NCBI GenBank assembly: GCA_028687585.1
Contig: JAQTZV010000004.1
Location: 124,001 to 188,000 of the forward strand
DNA: 64,000 nucleotides
Source of the DNA: Desulfuromonadaceae bacterium
Lineage (GTDB): Bacteria > Desulfobacterota > Desulfuromonadia > Geobacterales > Pseudopelobacteraceae
Direction of reading: 5' to 3'
Shown one piece after another: positions 7,678 through 16,463 of the stretch (its first letter is position 1; each line of letters begins with the position of its first letter). The notes beneath the pieces were generated by a model, which saw only the letters and a list, made by a program, of their open reading frames with translations, did not search any database and was not told the DNA's origin. The translations under genes and the position numbers were made by a program.

Positions 7678-8583
7678 ATGTTCAACCAGTACAACCTTGA
7701 TGAAATCCGCGATCGTGCCCGTGCTGCCTTCATCGGCATGGCAATTGGCGATGCCCTGGGCGCCACAGTCGAATTCATGACCGCCTCCGAGATTGCCGCA
7801 AAATACGGCATATTCCGGGATATTGTCGGCGGCGGCTGGCTGCGTCTGAAACCGGGGCAGGTAACCGATGATACCGAAATGGCGCTTTGCATCGCCCGGG
7901 CTATTGTCAAGACCCAGGGGTGGTCGCTGGAGGCGGTGGCTGATAATTTTGCCGCGTGGCTCAAATCACGTCCGGTTGATTGCGGTGATACCTGTCGCAA
8001 GGGGATTCGCGCATACCTCCTGCATGGCCGCCTGGAATCGCCGCCAAATGAGTGGGACGCGGGAAATGGGGCCGCCATGCGCCTTCTGCCGGCGGCACTC
8101 TTTTCGCTCCCGGATGGTGAACTGCTGAAAAAATACGTGATCGAGCAGGCGCACATTACCCACAACAATCCGGTATCAGACGCCGCCTGCCTCTGTCTCG
8201 GGCAGCTTATGCACATGGCGATCTGCGGGGCCGAAAAAAGCCGTCTTCGCCGCCATGTCGACGGCCTTGTGGCCCGGTTTCCCACGTTTAATTTTGTACC
8301 GTATCGCGGCCTGGCGACCGGCTATGTGGTAGATACCATGCAGACGGTGTTTCACTGGTTTTTCCGGGGAAGGAATTTTGAAGAGTGTCTGGTCGGAACA
8401 GTTAATCAGGGTGCGGATGCCGACACGACCGGAGCTATCTGCGGGATGCTGGCCGGGGCGTATTACGGGATGGATGCCATTCCGAAACGGTGGCTGAAAA
8501 AGATGGATAGTAAGGTGATTTCCGAAATTGAAAGCGTGGTTGAACGGTTAATCATGGAGAGTCCGGTGGGGAGGACAATGTAG
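7678..8583 (+). CDS. draG: ADP-ribosylglycohydrolase DraG
   Basis: 301 residues. DraG removes ADP-ribose from dinitrogenase reductase (NifH) and so reactivates nitrogenase after ammonium or dark shock. Seen: the N-terminal FIGMAIGDALGATVEFM, the metal-binding segment VTDDTEMAL and the C-terminal NQGADADTTGAICGMLAG, whose aspartates bind the two metal ions. Its place between nifB and the nif antiterminator supports the nitrogenase role over other ADP-ribosyl hydrolases. The partner transferase DraT is not in the window. An AAAGGAA site precedes the ATG. Its stop codon TAG is the first three bases of a dispersed repeat. Confidence 0.9.
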   Translation: MFNQYNLDEIRDRARAAFIGMAIGDALGATVEFMTASEIAAKYGIFRDIVGGGWLRLKPGQVTDDTEMALCIARAIVKTQGWSLEAVADNFAAWLKSRPVDCGDTCRKGIRAYLLHGRLESPPNEWDAGNGAAMRLLPAALFSLPDGELLKKYVIEQAHITHNNPVSDAACLCLGQLMHMAICGAEKSRLRRHVDGLVARFPTFNFVPYRGLATGYVVDTMQTVFHWFFRGRNFEECLVGTVNQGADADTTGAICGMLAGAYYGMDAIPKRWLKKMDSKVISEIESVVERLIMESPVGRTM

Positions 8584-8670
8584 GGGCGCGGCCTTGGCCC
8601 GCCCCCTCTCTGCTTGCCGCGCCCGTGACCTCTGCATGGGCCGATTCGGGCGCAGCAAGCGGCGCCCCTA
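8581..8670. repeat. REP-like palindrome between draG and gnfR
   Basis: Outer arms TAGGGGCGC (8581-8589) and GCGCCCCTA (8662-8670) form a perfect inverted repeat around a GC-rich centre. The stop codons of both converging genes lie in the arms. Related elements are at 37057-37106 and 56630-56654. It may also serve as a two-way terminator, but no T tract follows. Confidence 0.7.
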
Positions 8671-9234
8671 CGATTCTTTCAAAATAATATTTGCTACCTG
8701 CAGCAGCGTTTTCCGTTTATCCATCGCACTCTTCTGCATGATACGGTACGCTTCCGCCTCTGTGACGTGATTTTTCTCCATCAGAACACCCTTCGCTTTT
8801 TCGATAATCTTCCGGTTTTCGATGACCTCGCGCAGATCATCAATCTTCTCTTTCAGATTTTCAACCTCTTCAACATGCTGCAGGGCAATTTCTATGGCGG
8901 GCAGCAGATCCTGCTGGCGGAGAGGTTTGGCTAAAAAAGCGGCAATTCCGCTTGTTGATGCCCGTTTTACAGTCTGGCTGTCGCAGGCGCTGGTCAGAAG
9001 CATAATCGGGATTTTCAGTTTCTTTTTGATCTCGACTGCGGCGGTTATGCCATCCATACCCGGCATGGAAACGTCGAGAATAGCCAGGTCAGGAAAGCTT
9101 GCCAATGCCAGTTCCACCGCTTTTGCGCCGTCTCCGCACTCCAGAATCTCATCAAAGCCGAGATCCGCCAGCATGCTCCTCAGGTTCATGCGAATTAGCG
9201 GTTCATCATCACAAATCAGTATTGTTTTTCCCAT
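8668..9234 (-). CDS. gnfR: ANTAR-domain response regulator, transcription antiterminator (GnfR-like)
   Basis: 188 residues. A receiver domain (about 1-120; acidic CDDE, phospho-acceptor in LAILDVSMPGMDG, conserved Lys in AKPLRQQ) is joined by a coiled segment to an ANTAR RNA-binding domain (about 125-182) with the usual IEKAKGVLM and AYRIMQKSAM helices. ANTAR proteins bind paired or single hexaloop hairpins and prevent terminator formation. In Geobacter, GnfR is known to do this for nif transcripts and to be made from an RpoN promoter. Both conditions fit here: a sigma-54 promoter lies upstream and three candidate target leaders lie within 9 kb. The symbol is by analogy. Confidence 0.88.
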   Translation of the reverse strand: MGKTILICDDEPLIRMNLRSMLADLGFDEILECGDGAKAVELALASFPDLAILDVSMPGMDGITAAVEIKKKLKIPIMLLTSACDSQTVKRASTSGIAAFLAKPLRQQDLLPAIEIALQHVEEVENLKEKIDDLREVIENRKIIEKAKGVLMEKNHVTEAEAYRIMQKSAMDKRKTLLQVANIILKES

Positions 9235-9242
9235 GGTTTGTT

Positions 9243-9260
9243 TCCTCCTGTAACGGAGGA
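9243..9260 (-). promoter_or_regulatory. Hairpin able to mask the gnfR ribosome site
   Basis: On the minus strand TCCTCC (9260-9255) pairs with GGAGGA (9248-9243) across a six-base loop. The second arm is the gnfR Shine-Dalgarno. A transcript from the sigma-54 promoter should start near 9253, inside the loop, and so lack the masking arm; a read-through transcript from the kinase gene would contain it. The regulatory consequence is inference. Confidence 0.5.
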
Positions 9261-9263
9261 GCT

Positions 9264-9279
9264 AGCATGAGGCGTGCCA
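9264..9279 (-). promoter_or_regulatory. Sigma-54 promoter of gnfR
   Basis: The minus strand reads TGGCACGCCTCATGCT, a consensus -24/-12 pair in the 77-base gap between the upstream kinase gene and gnfR. It allows gnfR expression apart from the upstream operon. Confidence 0.85.
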
Positions 9280-9311
9280 TGTGATAAATGTTATCCGCAA
9301 TAAGCAATAAC

Positions 9312-11396
9312 TTACGGCAGCAGGGCTTCTCGAAGCGTATTATTAAGAGTCGATAACCGGTACGGCTTCTGAATAAAGCCTGTCAAGCCCTTGCCGATAA
9401 ACATCCCGGTGACTTCCTGCTCATTGAAACCGCTGGACATAATCACCTTCACGGCGGGGTCCAGCCGCCGGAGCTCGCGGAAGCACTGCTCGCCATCCAT
9501 ATGCGGCATGGTCAGATCAAGCAGCACTATAACGATATCGTCCCGTGATGTGAAGATCTCAAGCGCCTCCCGACCATCGGCAGCGGTGACGACCGTAAAC
9601 CCCAACTCCCCAAGCATTTCAGCGCCGATACCACGGATCGTTTCTTCGTCGTCCACCAGGAGGACTGTACCGCTCAACGGCGCCTCGTCAGCGGGGCCGT
9701 CAACGTTAAACATGTCGGCCGGTTTGCCGGAAGCGGGAAGCAGTATTTTGAAGGTTGTCCCCTTGTCCGGTTCGCTGTAGACCTTGATGGCGCCTTTGTG
9801 CCCTCTGACAATTCCCAGCACCGCCGCCATGCCAAGACCCCGTCCGGTAAACTTGGTGGTGAAGAACGGGTCGAACAGCTTGCTGAGAGTTTCCCGGTCC
9901 ATACCGCAGCCGCTGTCGGCTATTTCCAGATAGACATAGAGGCCGTCAGCCAGGTTTTCATCCAGCCAGACATCTTTCAGATAACTGCGGTTACAATCCA
10001 TACAACCGGTGGTGATGGCGATAACACCGCTTTTGTCACCGATCGCTTCGGAGGCATTGATAACCAGGTTCATGATGATCTGGCGCATCTGGGTGGCGTC
10101 GGCCTCCACCGAAGGAAGATGCGGATGCGGATGGAGTCGTATTATCGCTTTTTTGGAGATGGAGACTTCCAGCATATGCAGCATCTCTTCCAGCAGAATA
10201 TTGAGATCGAGGTTCTCAACCACGAATTTGCCTTTGCCGGAGTAGGCGAGCATCTGTTTGGCCAGGTCGGCAGCGCGGGCGGCTGCCTGTTCGATGCGGT
10301 GCAGATTTTCAACGGCCGGAGATTCCCTGTTGATCCGCATCAGTGCCAGGTCGGCGTTGCCGATGATCGCCATCAGGATATTGTTAAAGTCGTGGGCGAT
10401 GCCGCCGGCAAGCACGCCCAGACTCTCCAGTTTCTGAGCGTGCAGCATCTGCTGTTCCAGGTGCCGGCGCTCTTCTTCCAAACGTTTCCGGTCAGTAATG
10501 TCATGATGCAGCGCAAGAATTATCGGCTGTTCTGCAAGTTCGATCAGTCGCAGAGTGATTAACATCGAACGAAGCTCACCATTTTTGGTGCGATGTATCG
10601 TTTCAAAAGTTGCTGTGCCCTTCCTCCTCAGGATTTCCGTGGTATCAGCAAGTTCAGCAGCACTCTTGCCCTCATCAAATTCAGTGATCGTCAGAGCGGC
10701 AAACTCTTCTCGAGAATAGCCGAGCAGCCGGTGAGCAACTGTATTAAACTGGATCGGTTTGTGCGCCGGAACTTCCCAGAGCACAATTCCGTCCGGCAAC
10801 TGTTCGAACAGGGTGCGGTAGAGTATTTCCGAGTCCTTTAATTGCCGATGCGCTTCAGCCAGCCGGGAATAATTGGATATTTCGTTGTCCAGCATGACGC
10901 CGGCATAGATGAAGAACGGCAGCAGTTCATCAAAGATGTTTATGTCGTTCAGCTGCATTCCCTCCATGCATATGGCGCCGATTTTCCGGTCCTGCGAGAG
11001 CAGCGGGAATACCCAGTTTTCAACCGGTATGACACTCTCCCTGCCGGGATACGGAACCTGCATGCCCGGGTTGTCTATCCGCAACGGTTTTCCATCGGCA
11101 AGCACCTGCGTGACCTCCGGATGGTCGGACTCATTAAGCAGGCGGTTCTCCCCGTAAATATCGCGGTACTGCCAGGCATCGTTCAAACGGTAGACGATGA
11201 AAATGTTGGCTGCCCCGACTGTCTGCATCAGAATGTCGAGGATATGCGACATCATATTATCAAGACCGGCCACTGCACTGAGGCTGGTGAGCAGCCGGTT
11301 GATCAGCTCAAGCCGCGACTTGCTTTTGGCAAGATCGGAAAGCCGCTGTTCCATTTCTGCGATTGTCGGGGGTGTTATGTGCAGATCATTGCTCAT
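9312..11396 (-). CDS. Hybrid sensor kinase GAF-PAS-HisKA-HATPase-REC (possible GnfK)
   Basis: 694 residues, no membrane segments. A GAF-like domain (about 35-170) and a PAS domain (about 190-305) precede a kinase core with phospho-acceptor H335 in GGIAHDFNN, an ATPase domain (GCGMD, GRGLGMAAVLG), and a C-terminal receiver with D627 in LLDLTMPHMDG. It is a soluble cytoplasmic hybrid kinase whose receiver could pass phosphate on or tune the kinase. Its ATG overlaps the DUF1638 gene stop by four bases, and gnfR follows. Position makes it the first candidate for the GnfR kinase. The kinase and receiver parts are almost a copy of the kinase at 13709. Confidence 0.9.
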   Translation of the reverse strand: MSNDLHITPPTIAEMEQRLSDLAKSKSRLELINRLLTSLSAVAGLDNMMSHILDILMQTVGAANIFIVYRLNDAWQYRDIYGENRLLNESDHPEVTQVLADGKPLRIDNPGMQVPYPGRESVIPVENWVFPLLSQDRKIGAICMEGMQLNDINIFDELLPFFIYAGVMLDNEISNYSRLAEAHRQLKDSEILYRTLFEQLPDGIVLWEVPAHKPIQFNTVAHRLLGYSREEFAALTITEFDEGKSAAELADTTEILRRKGTATFETIHRTKNGELRSMLITLRLIELAEQPIILALHHDITDRKRLEEERRHLEQQMLHAQKLESLGVLAGGIAHDFNNILMAIIGNADLALMRINRESPAVENLHRIEQAAARAADLAKQMLAYSGKGKFVVENLDLNILLEEMLHMLEVSISKKAIIRLHPHPHLPSVEADATQMRQIIMNLVINASEAIGDKSGVIAITTGCMDCNRSYLKDVWLDENLADGLYVYLEIADSGCGMDRETLSKLFDPFFTTKFTGRGLGMAAVLGIVRGHKGAIKVYSEPDKGTTFKILLPASGKPADMFNVDGPADEAPLSGTVLLVDDEETIRGIGAEMLGELGFTVVTAADGREALEIFTSRDDIVIVLLDLTMPHMDGEQCFRELRRLDPAVKVIMSSGFNEQEVTGMFIGKGLTGFIQKPYRLSTLNNTLREALLP

Positions 11397-11980
11397 GGAA
11401 TTCCCCCCTTCGCACGGGCAAGGGTTGCCGCAAGATTTGCTTCAAGCTGTTCGAGTCCCGCATCTATCCAGCGCAGCTCCAGAGAGGTCATTTCACTGAC
11501 CGCTTTCGCGGCGGCGCTGAAATCATCGGAGCAGGGGGTGCGGATCGCCAGCAGGTATTTATGAGCGCTCCGGAAAATGCTGCGCATGATTTCCGGGTCA
11601 CCCGGCATGACAGCGCCGACAATCTCCTTCCAGTGCAGCGCCCAGTCCTCAAAGAGAAAGAAGGCGCCCTGTTCCAGTTCGCGGCAGAACATCTCGTGTC
11701 CCAGATAGATGTCAACGCAGTTCTGGCCCGGGGTTCTGATGACCGCGGCAGCATCCAGAATCTGATCCATGCGGGGATGACAGGCGCCGTAAAAGATGAT
11801 TGCCGGTTCTGCCCGGTGCAGCTGCAGGCACTTTTCAAGGCTGTTCTGCAGGCGATCAAAATCTACGTGAAGAGCGGAAGGGAGAAACATCATTCCCTGC
11901 TGCCAGCCGTTTTTTTCGACCAGATAGCGGATCTCTTTCTTCAGAATACCGCAGCCGATGATAAGTTCTGCCTCACTCAT
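11393..11980 (-). CDS. DUF1638 family protein
   Basis: 195 residues. It opens with LIIGCGILKKEI and carries the FYGACHP and related conserved segments of DUF1638, a family of unknown function usually found beside corrinoid proteins and UroD-type methyltransferases, as here. Overlaps of four bases with both the methyltransferase upstream and the kinase downstream mean all three are translated together. The conserved cysteines at the start and middle might bind metal or corrinoid, but that is a guess. Confidence 0.8.
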   Translation of the reverse strand: MSEAELIIGCGILKKEIRYLVEKNGWQQGMMFLPSALHVDFDRLQNSLEKCLQLHRAEPAIIFYGACHPRMDQILDAAAVIRTPGQNCVDIYLGHEMFCRELEQGAFFLFEDWALHWKEIVGAVMPGDPEIMRSIFRSAHKYLLAIRTPCSDDFSAAAKAVSEMTSLELRWIDAGLEQLEANLAATLARAKGGIP

Positions 11981-13020
11981 ACAGACTCCGGTTGGTACCT
12001 GCCATGCCTGATTGCGGCATCAACCAGCGCCCTGATGTTCTCTTCGGGGATGCGGAACGGCATCATCATGGTGCCGAAGATGAAACCGCCTCCCTGCTTG
12101 CCGGCCAGCATGATCTTTTCCACTTCCCGATCAATCTCTTCCGGTGACCAATCGATGAGCCTGATATCGTTGATCGCCCCGGCAATCAGCGCCTGCGGTC
12201 CCAAAATGCGCCGGGCCTCGATGATATCATCGAACGGGTTGAGGTAATAGGCGTCGATACCGGTATGCGCCTGCAGATCGGCGAGGTTCGGGTTGATACG
12301 ACCGCCGCCGTTGAAAAAAACCACTCCGCCGGTGCCCGGTTCTTCAAGGTCTTTAATTGTCCAGGGGAGTGCCAGCTGGCGGGACTTTTGCGGAGTGATG
12401 AAGGTGGCCGATGCCACCGGATTAGCATACACAATCAGATCGGCTCCCGCTTCGCGCAGAGCGATTATCTGCCGTGAGCTGAACTGTGAGCACTTTTCCA
12501 GCAGCAGGTCCCGCAGGCCGGGGTCGCCATTCAGGAAGAGATCGAGCCACTGCCCGATTCCCATCAGCATGGCCGGCAGGGAAAACGATGCCGAAACCTC
12601 GCCGAGCACCGGCCATCGCCCGGCAGACTCCCGTTTCATGATGCCGATGCATTTGGCAAGTTCGCGGAAACGGGGGTGGGCGTGGAGATCGTCCGACAGA
12701 TGCAGCTTTTTGATGTCTTCCGGCTTTCGGATGATGAGATGACCGACGTTGGGGGGGCCGTTATCAGCGTAAATGATATGGTGGCACCCCATAATCTCGG
12801 CCTCAAGCCCCGCATAGAATAGTCCCAGCAGGGTGTCGTACCCGTACTTTTCCCGCATGGCCAGCTGCCCTTCCGCAACCAGCTCTCCCCGTGAGTAGTA
12901 CTCGCGGATTGAAACCCCCAGCTCCCGTGCCCCCTGATCCAGCAGGTTGCAGACAATCGGTACCCGATCCGGTGTCTGGCCGCTCATCAGGGCAGCGAAT
13001 CGCTCCATGCCGGTGGTCAT
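11977..13020 (-). CDS. UroD/MtaA-type corrinoid methyltransferase
   Basis: 347 residues, the full length of the uroporphyrinogen decarboxylase superfamily. It resembles the methyltransferases (MtaA, CmuA, MtbA) that move methyl groups between a corrinoid protein and thiols rather than the haem enzyme: it sits directly after a corrinoid protein gene, and the N-terminal MERFAALMSGQTPDRVPI is the methyltransferase form. A TIM barrel is expected, with zinc held near the C-terminus. The methyl donor and acceptor are unknown. Four-base overlaps with both neighbours. Confidence 0.85.
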   Translation of the reverse strand: MTTGMERFAALMSGQTPDRVPIVCNLLDQGARELGVSIREYYSRGELVAEGQLAMREKYGYDTLLGLFYAGLEAEIMGCHHIIYADNGPPNVGHLIIRKPEDIKKLHLSDDLHAHPRFRELAKCIGIMKRESAGRWPVLGEVSASFSLPAMLMGIGQWLDLFLNGDPGLRDLLLEKCSQFSSRQIIALREAGADLIVYANPVASATFITPQKSRQLALPWTIKDLEEPGTGGVVFFNGGGRINPNLADLQAHTGIDAYYLNPFDDIIEARRILGPQALIAGAINDIRLIDWSPEEIDREVEKIMLAGKQGGGFIFGTMMMPFRIPEENIRALVDAAIRHGRYQPESV

Positions 13021-13694
13021 GAGCGCACCTCCTGCACCAGGCGGGCAACAACAGCGGGTGCTTCAGCCGCAGTGTCGGCCCAGGCGTCGGCTCCGACCTC
13101 CCGGAACAGATTGTCATGAAAGCGGTACGGTGCACCGCCGACGATAATCCGGAGCTTTCCCTCCAGTCCCCGCTCCTGAAGGATTTGACGTACCCGCCTG
13201 GCTCCGCGCTCACCGGTTGCGGTGTGAACCATCATGGAGGAGATGGCGATGACCTCTGCGTCTACGGCAACAGCTTCATCGACAAAACGCTCCGGCGCCA
13301 CACTGATCCCCAGATCTGTAATCTCAAACATCCTGGCCCGCAAGCAGCCGATGACGATCTTCTTGCCCAACCCGTGGAAATCGCCATGACTGGTACCGAT
13401 AACCACATGCCCTCTCACTTCCGGCGCCGCCGCGAATAACGGAATCAGACGGTCTACCACCTCTTCGGCGATCTGCGCGGCCAGAAAGTGCTGCGAAAGT
13501 GTGACCAGATTATCGGAGATCATCCCTCCGATCATCCGCTCCATGCCGGGAATAATTATGTCGAAGACCACCTTCTCAGGGGTCATGCCGTTATCAAGAG
13601 CATCCTGCACGATCCGTAGAGCAGCAGGTTTATCGGTATCAAAAAGCGACGTAAGATACATATCAAGGGTGAGTTGCTCAATGGTCCCGGTCAT
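13017..13694 (-). CDS. Corrinoid (B12)-binding methyl carrier protein
   Basis: 225 residues, the two-domain form of MtaC/MtbC-type carriers: an N-terminal helical cap (about 1-90) and a Rossmann B12-binding domain. The cobalt-binding signature reads GDFHGLGKKIV, in which His replaces the lower base of cobalamin, and the later GGAPY loop cradles the nucleotide tail. It would carry a methyl group between a substrate-specific methyltransferase and the UroD-type enzyme encoded next. No substrate-specific MtaB/MttB-like gene is seen in the window, which is unusual for a catabolic system. Confidence 0.9.
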   Translation of the reverse strand: MTGTIEQLTLDMYLTSLFDTDKPAALRIVQDALDNGMTPEKVVFDIIIPGMERMIGGMISDNLVTLSQHFLAAQIAEEVVDRLIPLFAAAPEVRGHVVIGTSHGDFHGLGKKIVIGCLRARMFEITDLGISVAPERFVDEAVAVDAEVIAISSMMVHTATGERGARRVRQILQERGLEGKLRIIVGGAPYRFHDNLFREVGADAWADTAAEAPAVVARLVQEVRS

Positions 13695-13708
13695 AATGGT
13701 CTCCTGAA

Positions 13709-15739
13709 TTATAAAGACGGTTTGTCATCCTGAAATTCTCTGAACACTTCACGGAGTGTCGAGAGCTTGTACGGCTTCTGTATGAATCCGGCCAGACCTT
13801 TGCCGATGAACTTCTGCGTCACCTCCTGTTCGTTAAAGCCGCTCGACATGATCACCCTGATGTCGGGATTCAGCTGTCTCAGTTCACGGAAGCATTGCTC
13901 GCCATCCATGTGCGGCATTGTCAGGTCGAGGATCACAAAGGAGATGTCTGAGCTGTTTCGGAATGTTTCCACCGCTTCACGGCCGTCGCTGGCCGTGATC
14001 GTGGAGAAGCCCAGCTCCTTCAGCATTTCGGCGCCGATGCCTCGAATTATTTCTTCATCATCTACCAGCAATACGGTGCCGCTGCCCCGAAATTCTTCAC
14101 TGTGGCCTGCGTCATTGCGCAGCTCGGCGGGGTGACCGGATGCCGGCAATAGTATTTTGAAGCTGGATCCCTTGCCCGGTTCGCTGTAGACTTTGATAGC
14201 TCCTTTGTGACCGCGCACGATGCCCAGCACGGCCGCCATGCCGAGACCCCGGCCGGTGAATTTGGTGGTGAAGAAGGGGTCGAAGAGTTTGGTGAGGGTT
14301 TCATGGTCCATGCCGCAGCCGGTGTCGGCTATTTCAAGGTAGGCATAGAGGCCGTCGGCGAGGTTTTCATCGAGCCAGACATTTTTGAGGTAGTTGCGGT
14401 CGCAGTACGTGCAACCGGTAGTGATGGCGATGACGCCGCTTTTATCCCCGATGGCTTCGGAGGCGTTAATGACGAGGTTCATGATGATCTGGCGTACCTG
14501 GGTGGCGTCGGCCTTCACCGAAGGAAGATGCTGATTCGGGTTGAGTCGCATTATCGCTTTTTTGGAGATGGAGACTTCCAGCATATGCAGCATCTCTTCA
14601 AGGAGGGTATTCAGATTGATGCTCTCGACAACAAACTTACCTTTGCCGGAGTAGGCGAGCATCTGTTTGGCAAGGTCGGCGGCTCTCGCTGCAGCCTGCT
14701 CGATGCGGAGCAGGTTTTCGACGGCGGGTGATTCCTTGTTGACCCGTATGAGCGCAAGGTTGGCATTGCCGATGATGGCGGTAAGAATGTTGTTGAAGTC
14801 GTGGGCGATACCGCCGGCAAGGACGCCGAGGCTTTCGAGCTTCTGGGCGTGAAGGATCTGTTTCTCAAGCTCTAACCGTTCATGCTCGGCGCGTTTACGC
14901 TCACTGATGTCGATCCCGGTTCCCAAAAGGTACAGTTTCCCCTGATTTTCGAGCTTCACTCCGGTGAGAAAAAAATATACCAGATCACCCGTTTTAGTCA
15001 GCAACGGCGCTTCAATGGAGGACTGCCCCGTTGTCATAACCGTCTCGATAGCAGCCAAAACGGCCTCTTTAGCTTCCGGCACATGCCATTCGGTAATATA
15101 CCGGCCTTCGATTTCTCCCGGCCCGTACCCCAGTAACGACTCATGCTGTCTGTTCCAGCGCAATAATTTCAGTTCAGGATACGAGTAAAGGTAGCAGATG
15201 CCGGGGAGGCTTTCCAACAGTGTATTGGAGAATAACTGTTCCTGGCAAAGGGCATCTTCCCTCTGCTTGCGCTCCGTGATATCGCGCCAGACAGTGTACA
15301 GCTCCGTCTCGCCCGATTCCTCAATCAACGTCAACGTCACTTCAGCTGGAAACAGCTCACCATCTTTGCGGCGGTGCAGCCACTCAAAGCAGTGAGAGCC
15401 GTTGCGCACAGCCATGGCAATCATTTCATCGGCCTTTTCAGACGAACGACGACCGTCCGGCTGAATTTCAGGTGACAACATGGAGGGATATGTATTGAGA
15501 ATATCTTCCCGGGTAGCAGCACGTAACATCTTGACCGTAGCCTCATTGCAGTCAATAAAACGGTTACCTGAAATCAGAAGGCTTGGATCGGCAGAATGTT
15601 CAAACAGCATACGGAACTTTTTCTCGCTGTGATGCAATTTTTCAGAAACCAGGCGATGTTCCTCTCTCAGGCGGATCAGCTCTTCACGGTTATCGAGCAG
15701 GGTGTCGTCGTTCACGTCAAGGATTGTTTTGCCGGTCAT
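13709..15739 (-). CDS. Hybrid sensor kinase PAS-PAS-HisKA-HATPase-REC
   Basis: 676 residues, soluble. Two PAS domains (about 40-158 and 165-283), each with a PAC-like end, precede a kinase core with H313 in GGIAHDFNN, an ATPase domain (GCGMD) and a C-terminal receiver (LDLTMPHMDG). From the kinase core on it is nearly the same as the kinase at 9312, down to runs of identical DNA, while the sensor halves differ. It lies 14 bases before the corrinoid gene and 18 bases after the response regulator gene, so it belongs to that operon. The ligand is unknown. Confidence 0.9.
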   Translation of the reverse strand: MTGKTILDVNDDTLLDNREELIRLREEHRLVSEKLHHSEKKFRMLFEHSADPSLLISGNRFIDCNEATVKMLRAATREDILNTYPSMLSPEIQPDGRRSSEKADEMIAMAVRNGSHCFEWLHRRKDGELFPAEVTLTLIEESGETELYTVWRDITERKQREDALCQEQLFSNTLLESLPGICYLYSYPELKLLRWNRQHESLLGYGPGEIEGRYITEWHVPEAKEAVLAAIETVMTTGQSSIEAPLLTKTGDLVYFFLTGVKLENQGKLYLLGTGIDISERKRAEHERLELEKQILHAQKLESLGVLAGGIAHDFNNILTAIIGNANLALIRVNKESPAVENLLRIEQAAARAADLAKQMLAYSGKGKFVVESINLNTLLEEMLHMLEVSISKKAIMRLNPNQHLPSVKADATQVRQIIMNLVINASEAIGDKSGVIAITTGCTYCDRNYLKNVWLDENLADGLYAYLEIADTGCGMDHETLTKLFDPFFTTKFTGRGLGMAAVLGIVRGHKGAIKVYSEPGKGSSFKILLPASGHPAELRNDAGHSEEFRGSGTVLLVDDEEIIRGIGAEMLKELGFSTITASDGREAVETFRNSSDISFVILDLTMPHMDGEQCFRELRQLNPDIRVIMSSGFNEQEVTQKFIGKGLAGFIQKPYKLSTLREVFREFQDDKPSL

Positions 15740-15757
15740 AGTACCCTCTGTTATAAT

Positions 15758-16423
15758 TTACGGTTCAAGAGCCTTTGATGCCTTCAAATCTGTCATTGTT
15801 TTTTCAAAACAGTCAGGGCAGATGCCATGACTGAAAAAAGCGTCCGAATGCTCTTCAATATAACGTTCAATCTTCTGCCACGTCGTTGCGTCACTCCGAA
15901 TCTTCTTGCAGTACATGCATATCGGAATAATCCCTTCCAGGCGTTTGACCCTCGCGATGGCAGCTTCCAGTTCGCTGTTCCGTCTACTGAGCTCGTCGCG
16001 CTGGGTCTTGAGCTCATCGCGGCGCAGCTTGAGCTCCAGGTGGACCCGCACCCGCGCCAGAAGTTCTCTGCCTTCGTACGGTTTGAGCAGATAGTCGCTA
16101 CCACCGGCTTCAAAGCCATTAACGATAAATTCCGTGTCCCGCTGGCCGGTCAGAAAGATGACCGGGATCTCCCGCGTCGCATCGCCGGCGCGAATCGCCC
16201 TGCAGACCGCATAGCCGTCCATGCCCGGCATGTTGACATCGAGAAGCACAAGGTCAGGCGCCGTCCCTTCCAGGATTTGCAACGCCTCGGTACCACAGGA
16301 GGCCTGCCGGATATCACATTTCATTTCAACATCGATCTGGGCAGTGACCACTTCGCGGTTCATCTGACTGTCATCGACGACAAGAATGATCGGATATCTG
16401 CCAGTGTGCGTTATCAATTCCAT
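15758..16423 (-). CDS. Response regulator with C-terminal cysteine cluster
   Basis: 221 residues. A receiver domain (VVDDSQMN; LVLLDVNMPGMDGYAVC; KPYEGREL) is followed by a coiled coil (about 125-165) and a short module, ICMYCKKIRSDATTWQKIE with FSHGICPDCF, whose four cysteines look like a zinc or Fe-S site. The module recurs at the end of many Geobacter signalling proteins; its role is not known to me. ATG 16423 was chosen because a perfect AAGGAGG lies five bases upstream; the longer frame has none. It is the first gene of the kinase/corrinoid operon. Confidence 0.85.
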   Translation of the reverse strand: MELITHTGRYPIILVVDDSQMNREVVTAQIDVEMKCDIRQASCGTEALQILEGTAPDLVLLDVNMPGMDGYAVCRAIRAGDATREIPVIFLTGQRDTEFIVNGFEAGGSDYLLKPYEGRELLARVRVHLELKLRRDELKTQRDELSRRNSELEAAIARVKRLEGIIPICMYCKKIRSDATTWQKIERYIEEHSDAFFSHGICPDCFEKTMTDLKASKALEP

Positions 16424-16463
16424 ACAGCCTCCTTCGACTGCAGTAAATATGCAATTCATTGAG

